Part shown: piece after piece, positions 59,140-64,000 of the stretch | Layout: every line of letters starts with the position of its first letter | Numbering within the stretch: position 1 is the stretch's first letter | NCBI RefSeq assembly: GCF_013358405.1 | Contig: NZ_CP054836.1 | Coordinates: 2,976,001-3,040,000, forward strand | Direction: 5' to 3' | Origin: Oricola thermophila | GTDB lineage: Bacteria; Pseudomonadota; Alphaproteobacteria; Rhizobiales; Rhizobiaceae | Length of the DNA: 64,000 nt | The notes under the pieces: model-generated | The model's database searches: none | The model's input: only the letters and a program-made list of their open reading frames with translations | What the model was told of the DNA's origin: nothing | Program-made: the position numbers and the translations under genes

Positions 59140-61056
59140 CTATCGTCCGGTCCTTGCCATGATCTCCGCGGTTCGTCGGAACCGCGCGTCCTCGGCGAAA
59201 TCCGATGCAGGAACCGTCAATCGGCGGCGCCAGTTCGGATGTTCAAACACCGTGCCGGGCAAGTTGGCCTGTTCTTCAATTCCGAGAATATCCTCCGCCT
59301 GCAACGCAACGAGTCGCGAGGCGGCACCGGCCAGAAACGTGTGCATCGCATCCGGTGAATCGCAAGCCTGACCGACGAGGGAATCGAAGGCCGCGACATC
59401 GGCGGCGCGCTGCCCGCGCTCGCCGGCGGCCGATTCCGCATCGAGATGACCGAGCTTCTCGCGCCAGTCGATGTCCAGCCCCTTTCGCCAGCCGCGCCAG
59501 GTCGGCAGATCGTGCGAGGCAAAGGAAGCGAGTGTCTGGGCATCCCAGGACGAGGCCGGCGCAAAGCCTCCGCCGCCCTGCCAGTCACGCTCGAACATCG
59601 CGACCCGGCAGCCCAGGATACCCGACGCGTGGAGATCGGAACGCAGACCGTCAGGAATGTTGCCCAGATCCTCACCGACGATCGTGGCGCCGGCCCGCGC
59701 CGCCTCGATGCGGGCAGCCGCCAGCATGGCTTCCTTCGGCATGGTCACGTAGAGCCCGGGCAAGCCTTCCGGACACCAGTAGGCACGCTCGAAGCCCAGG
59801 ATGTGATCGATGCGCAGCAATCCGCAGAAGCGGAACTGTTCGCGCAGCGTCTCGGCAAGCACCTCGAAGCCCGTTTCGGCAAGCGCGGGCGGCGACAGCG
59901 GCGCCACGCCCCAGACCTGCCCCTCACCCGAGAAGGCATCGGGCGGCGAGCCGAGCGACACGCCGCGCGCGAACAATGCGGGATCGGCCCAGGTTTCGGC
60001 ACCGGCCGGATGGGTGCCGACCGCAAGGTCGAGATAGAGCCCGTGGCGCATGCCCGCATCCAGACCGGCCTGCTGCGCGGCATCCAGCGCGCGCTCGGCA
60101 CACCACTGGAGCCAGGCGTGGAATGCAACACGATCCTCGCTCGATCGCGCGAATTCCAACACGGCGGAACTCGCCGGATCGCGCAAGTCCACCGGCCAGT
60201 CCGTCCAGTAGGCGCCATGGACCTCCGACAGGGCCTGATGGACGGCAAACCGCGCAAGCTCCGCGCCGCGTTCGGCACGCCATGTCTCGAAAGCCGCATC
60301 GCCGCCGTCCGCGCGGAAACGCTTCCATGCAGCCTGCAGCGCGGCCTGCCTGGCGGCCAGTGCCGCCGGGTAGTCGATCAACTCGTGCTCCGCGCGGGCG
60401 CCGTCGCCCTCGACGGCAATGTGACCGACATTCAGGTGTCGCCGGCTGGACGGCGCATAGGGGCTGAAGTTCAGCGGGTCTTCCGGGAACCCGGCATGTA
60501 CGGGATTGATACCAAGGAAATCCGCGCCGAGCGCGCCAAGCTCCGTTGCTGCGCGGGCGAGATCGCGATAGCTGCCGATCCCGCCGCCAAACTCCGGCTT
60601 CAGGCCGTAGAGCGGCGCCGTGACGCCCCAGCCGCGCGGCACCTCTGCAAGCCGTTCGGGCGCGACCAGCAGCATCGCCATGTCATTGCCGACCTGCAGG
60701 CGATGACGGCCGGACGGAAGCGGATCCAGCGCGACGACATCGACACACCGGCCCTCGCGGATTTCGCCATCCTCGCAGCATAGCCGCCATTCGGCCGCAC
60801 CGCCCCCGGAAAGCGGCAACCGCGCCGCACGGCCGGGCGAGAGAACGAACCATTCGGGCACCCGGCGGCGCGCCCGTTCCTCGCGAAGGCAGCGCAGGCT
60901 CTCCCGTGCAGCCGCATCGCTTCCGGCGTCATGGCCGAGGGCGGACAGCACGGCACGCAGGCTTTCCGGCGGTGCCTCGCGCCGGAGCCCTGAACCGTCA
61001 TTGTAGCGCCAGACGAGCCCGGCCTCGGCGGCGAGCCGTTCCAGCGCCCCTGTCAT
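59140..61056 (-). CDS. malQ: 4-alpha-glucanotransferase (amylomaltase) MalQ
   Basis: Transfers alpha-1,4-glucan segments between maltodextrins, recycling the short chains left by debranching. The 638-residue GH77 protein has RIDHILGFERAYWCPEG, the catalytic Glu in VGEDLGNIPDG and the late SHDLPTWRGWRKG. The N-terminal 100 residues are the usual proteobacterial beta-sandwich extension. Its ATG overlaps the glgX stop (ATGA). Confidence 0.95.
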   Translation of the reverse strand: MTGALERLAAEAGLVWRYNDGSGLRREAPPESLRAVLSALGHDAGSDAAARESLRCLREERARRRVPEWFVLSPGRAARLPLSGGGAAEWRLCCEDGEIREGRCVDVVALDPLPSGRHRLQVGNDMAMLLVAPERLAEVPRGWGVTAPLYGLKPEFGGGIGSYRDLARAATELGALGADFLGINPVHAGFPEDPLNFSPYAPSSRRHLNVGHIAVEGDGARAEHELIDYPAALAARQAALQAAWKRFRADGGDAAFETWRAERGAELARFAVHQALSEVHGAYWTDWPVDLRDPASSAVLEFARSSEDRVAFHAWLQWCAERALDAAQQAGLDAGMRHGLYLDLAVGTHPAGAETWADPALFARGVSLGSPPDAFSGEGQVWGVAPLSPPALAETGFEVLAETLREQFRFCGLLRIDHILGFERAYWCPEGLPGLYVTMPKEAMLAAARIEAARAGATIVGEDLGNIPDGLRSDLHASGILGCRVAMFERDWQGGGGFAPASSWDAQTLASFASHDLPTWRGWRKGLDIDWREKLGHLDAESAAGERGQRAADVAAFDSLVGQACDSPDAMHTFLAGAASRLVALQAEDILGIEEQANLPGTVFEHPNWRRRLTVPASDFAEDARFRRTAEIMARTGR

Positions 61057-63143
61057 CGCGCCTTCTCCAGCACCATGACGACGACCGAGTCGGCGGACAC
61101 GGAAACGGTGTGCCCGTGGACGGCGCGGGGTTCCATATCCGGGCGGGACGTGTCGACATGCAGGCTCCAGGCCCCGCCGGGCGGCGAGCCGGGTACCACG
61201 ACGTCGACGGCGTCGCCCGCGTTGAACACGGCGAAAATCGCGCTTTCCTGCGCATCGTAATACGGCGTTCCCGAGGCGGTGCGCAGCTCCACGCAGACCA
61301 GACGCAGGTCAGGGTCTTCCCAGTCGGCGGTCGTCATCGGGTTGCCGTCGGCGCGCCACCAGAACAGGTCCTCCTTGCCGTCGATGGCCCGCTCGCGGGA
61401 ATGAAGGAACAGCTTCTGGCGCAGGATCGGACGCGCCTTCCGGAAGGCGATCATGCGGCGGGTGAAGGCAAGGAAGGCCTTGTCGGCATTCTCCCAGTCG
61501 ATCCAGCTGATCTCGTTGTCCTGGCAATAGGCGTTGTTGTTGCCGCGCTGGGAATGGCCAATCTCGTCGCCGGCGAGGATCATCGGTGTGCCCTGGGCAA
61601 GCAGCAACGTCGCCATCATGTTGCGACGGCGGCGGGCACGCGCCGACAGGATGGCGATATCGTCCGTCCCGCCCTCGGCGCCCATGTTGTCGGAGAAATC
61701 CTCGTCATGGCCGTCGCGGTTGTCCTCGCCATTGGCCTCGTTGTGCTTGCGGGACCAGGACACGACATCGGCCAGGGTGAAACCATCGTGGGCGGAAACG
61801 AAATTGACCGACGAGGTCGCCGGACGACCGGAATGGTCGAACTGCAGCGCCGAACCGGTCAGACGGTCGGCAAGGTCTGGCGCACGGCCCGGGTCCTTGC
61901 GCCAGAACCGCCGCACGCCGTCGCGGAACCGGTCGTTCCACTCCAGGAAGGGCGGCGGAAAGGCGCCGAGCTGGTAGCCGCCGGGGCCGATGTCCCAAGG
62001 CTCGGCGATAAGCTTGACCTTTGCCAGAACCGGATCCTGGCGCACCGCGTCGAAGAAGGACGCGCCGCGGTCGAAGCCGGACGGCGTGCGCCCGAGCGTG
62101 GAGCACAGATCGAAACGGAAGCCGTCTACATGCATCACCTCGACCCAGTAGCGCAGGGAATCCATCACCATGCGCAACACCATCGGATGGTCGAGGTTGA
62201 GGGTGTTCCCGGTGCCGGTATCGTTGACATAGTGGCGGGGATCGTCCGCCAGGCGGTAATAGGCACGATTGTCGAGGCCGCGGAAGCACAGGGTCGGCCC
62301 GAGTTCGTTCCCCTCGCAGGTGTGGTTGTAGACCACGTCCATCAGCACCTCGATGCCGGCCGAGTGAAACCGCCTCACCATGACCTGAAACTCGGCAATG
62401 GACGCCTTGTGCAGGTAGCGCGGCTCGGGCGCGAAAAAGCCGATCGTCTGATAGCCCCAGTAGTTGACCAGGCCCTTCTCGACCAGGAACCGATCGTCGA
62501 GAAAGGCCTGAGACGGCAGCAGTTCCACCGCGGTAACGCCGAGATCGACGAGATGATCGAGCACTGGCTGCGACGCCATTGCGAGAAAGGTGCCGGGCGG
62601 AGACGCCGCCGGATGCCGCATCGTCAGCCCCTTCACATGCGCCTCGTAGATGACGGATTCGGCGACCGGGATGTCCGGCGGCGCGTCGTCGCCCCAGGCG
62701 AAGGACGGGTCGACCACGACGCATTTCGGCATGAAGGGCGCGCTGTCACGGGTATCGAAACTGAGGTCGTCCCGCTTCGAGGCCGGATCGTAGCCGAGCA
62801 GCGCGTCCGACCAGACGGGATGCCCGGTCAGTTGCTTGGCATAGGGGTCGATCAGCAGCTTGTGGGGATTGAAGCGATGGCCCCTGTCGGGGCGGTACGG
62901 GCCATGAGCGCGGTAGCCGTAGACCTGGCCGGGAAGCAGCCCGGGGATGTAGCCATGCCAGACGTCGCCGTCGCGCTCGGGCAGGTCTATCCGCGCAGTC
63001 TCCCTCGCACCGTCGTCGGAAAACAGGCACAGCGTCATGCGCGTCGCGTGTTCCGAGAAGACGGCGAAATTCACGCCGTTGCCGTCGAAGGTCGCCCCGA
63101 CGGGGGCCGACTTGCCCGGCAGCATGGCGAGTTCGCCGCTCAT
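61053..63143 (-). CDS. glgX: Glycogen debranching enzyme GlgX
   Basis: GH13 isoamylase-type enzyme of 696 residues that removes alpha-1,6 branches from limit dextrin. An N-terminal CBM48 (VNFAVFSEHATRMTLCLF) precedes the barrel. Catalytic regions are visible: DVVYNHTCEGNELGPT, nucleophile Asp in GFRFDLCSTLG, acid/base Glu in LIAEPWD and the third acid in FVSAHDGFTL. Start ATG 63143 overlaps the glgA stop (ATGA); the open frame upstream is only a glgA shadow. Confidence 0.95.
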   Translation of the reverse strand: MSGELAMLPGKSAPVGATFDGNGVNFAVFSEHATRMTLCLFSDDGARETARIDLPERDGDVWHGYIPGLLPGQVYGYRAHGPYRPDRGHRFNPHKLLIDPYAKQLTGHPVWSDALLGYDPASKRDDLSFDTRDSAPFMPKCVVVDPSFAWGDDAPPDIPVAESVIYEAHVKGLTMRHPAASPPGTFLAMASQPVLDHLVDLGVTAVELLPSQAFLDDRFLVEKGLVNYWGYQTIGFFAPEPRYLHKASIAEFQVMVRRFHSAGIEVLMDVVYNHTCEGNELGPTLCFRGLDNRAYYRLADDPRHYVNDTGTGNTLNLDHPMVLRMVMDSLRYWVEVMHVDGFRFDLCSTLGRTPSGFDRGASFFDAVRQDPVLAKVKLIAEPWDIGPGGYQLGAFPPPFLEWNDRFRDGVRRFWRKDPGRAPDLADRLTGSALQFDHSGRPATSSVNFVSAHDGFTLADVVSWSRKHNEANGEDNRDGHDEDFSDNMGAEGGTDDIAILSARARRRRNMMATLLLAQGTPMILAGDEIGHSQRGNNNAYCQDNEISWIDWENADKAFLAFTRRMIAFRKARPILRQKLFLHSRERAIDGKEDLFWWRADGNPMTTADWEDPDLRLVCVELRTASGTPYYDAQESAIFAVFNAGDAVDVVVPGSPPGGAWSLHVDTSRPDMEPRAVHGHTVSVSADSVVVMVLEKAR

Positions 63144-64000
63144 GCCGGCGCGATGCTCTCGTACAGTGCGGCATAGCGCGGCGCGGACGCTGCCCAGCCG
63201 ACGGGATGCGCCATGGCGCGGCGCTGCATCCGGTTCCAGGTCCGACGGTCGGCATAGAGGTCGCACAGCTGCGCCAGCGCACCGGCAAGGGCATCCCGCT
63301 CGACGGGGTGGAACTGGAGACCCGTGGCGACACCGGCCGTCAGCGCCGCATCGTTGGCGGGGATGACCGTGTCCGCAAGGCCGCCGGTCAGCGAGACGAC
63401 AGGGATCGCGCCATATCGCAGGCCGTAGAGCTGGGTCAGGCCGCAAGGTTCGAAACGGGACGGCACGATGACGGCGTCACCGCCGGCCATCATGCGATGC
63501 GACAGGCTCTCGTCATACCCGATGCGGACCGCGACCTGCGGCATTGCTTCCTCTGCCAGCAACCAGGCCGTTTCCAGCTCGCTGTCGCCAGAGCCGAGCA
63601 GCGCAAGCTGGCCGCCTCGGGCGATGAAGGCCGGCAGCGCCTCGAGCAACACATCGAGCCCCTTCTGGTGCGTCAGGCGGGATATCACGACGGCCAGTGG
63701 ACCGCCGGTGTCGGCAAGGCCGAATTCCGCAAGAAGTGCCTTGCGATTGGGCCGCTTGCGCTTGGGCGAGGCGAAGTTGGAAATCTGCGGATCGGTCTGC
63801 GGATCCCATGCTGTCTCGTCGATCCCGTTCAGGATACCGACGAGATCCGCCCCCCGGCTGCGCAGGACGCCCTCCAGTCCCATTCCGAATTCCGGCCTCA
63901 TCAGTTCGCGCGCGTAGGTTGGACTGACCGTCGACAGCCGGTCCGCATAGACCAGGCCGGCCTTGAGAGCGTTGATCTTGCCGTAATATTCAAACCCTCC
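63140..64000 (-). CDS. glgA: Glycogen synthase GlgA (partial, C-terminal part)
   Basis: Builds alpha-1,4-glucan from ADP-glucose. The 286 residues seen are the C-terminal 60 percent; the N-terminus is beyond the window. The frame is open to the edge, reading YYGKINALKAGLVYADRLST, then GILNGIDETAWDPQTDP, the GT-B switch SRLTHQKGLDVLLEAL and the ADP-glucose site SRFEPCGLTQLYGLRYG. It is the first of four overlapping or near-touching glycogen genes. Confidence 0.96.
   Translation of the reverse strand, partial: GGFEYYGKINALKAGLVYADRLSTVSPTYARELMRPEFGMGLEGVLRSRGADLVGILNGIDETAWDPQTDPQISNFASPKRKRPNRKALLAEFGLADTGGPLAVVISRLTHQKGLDVLLEALPAFIARGGQLALLGSGDSELETAWLLAEEAMPQVAVRIGYDESLSHRMMAGGDAVIVPSRFEPCGLTQLYGLRYGAIPVVSLTGGLADTVIPANDAALTAGVATGLQFHPVERDALAGALAQLCDLYADRRTWNRMQRRAMAHPVGWAASAPRYAALYESIAPA

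Overview
This 64 kb, GC-rich window is core chromosome of an alphaproteobacterium of the order Hyphomicrobiales (Rhizobiales). The evidence is gene content and order: rimP-trmB-metK-phrR-lnt-ybeX-ybeY-phoH-miaB-olsA-mur-rimI-tsaB, ptsN-hpf-rpoN-lptBAC, the ActS/ActR redox pair, ornithine-lipid genes olsA and olsB, a two-domain malic enzyme, and an Irr-like box in front of nfuA. I see no phage, transposon, CRISPR array, restriction system or other foreign island. The genus cannot be named from the sequence alone.

Layout. 1-11.3 kb (minus strand): translation, tRNA modification and envelope genes, from tsaB at the upstream end to rimP at the window edge. 11.4-16.4 kb (minus): the LPS-transport genes lptC-lptA-lptB, followed by rpoN, hpf and ptsN. 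16.6-23.7 kb (mostly plus): sppA, ihfB, a LapA-domain protein, two RNA-methyltransferase-like genes, lspA, an oxidoreductase and a soluble hybrid histidine kinase; an opposite-strand 31-codon membrane peptide gene sits at 18.3 kb. 23.8-36.7 kb: olsB, the malic enzyme (minus), mutS, glnD, murJ, trpS, a universal stress protein and nfuA. 36.8-46.7 kb: an L,D-transpeptidase, mmcB, actR/actS, helicase hrpB, a ynjBCD-type ABC importer and a small heat-shock protein. 46.8-53.9 kb: nucleoside hydrolase, ribokinase, tRNA-Leu(CAG) and a Bmp-type nucleoside ABC importer, which together form a complete nucleoside uptake and salvage route. 54.3-57.3 kb: a three-gene HlyD/ABC-2 exporter. 57.5-64 kb (minus): glgA (partial)-glgX-malQ-pgm for glycogen turnover.

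Points most worth attention: the 31-aa membrane peptide gene with a strong Shine-Dalgarno; an Irr-like palindrome lying over the nfuA promoter; a nested hairpin that begins the metK leader; two palindromes between lptC and sppA; a long dyad before the exporter operon; and a gene order that a single inversion of about 25 kb would convert to the common rhizobial order. No wholly unknown multi-gene system was found.
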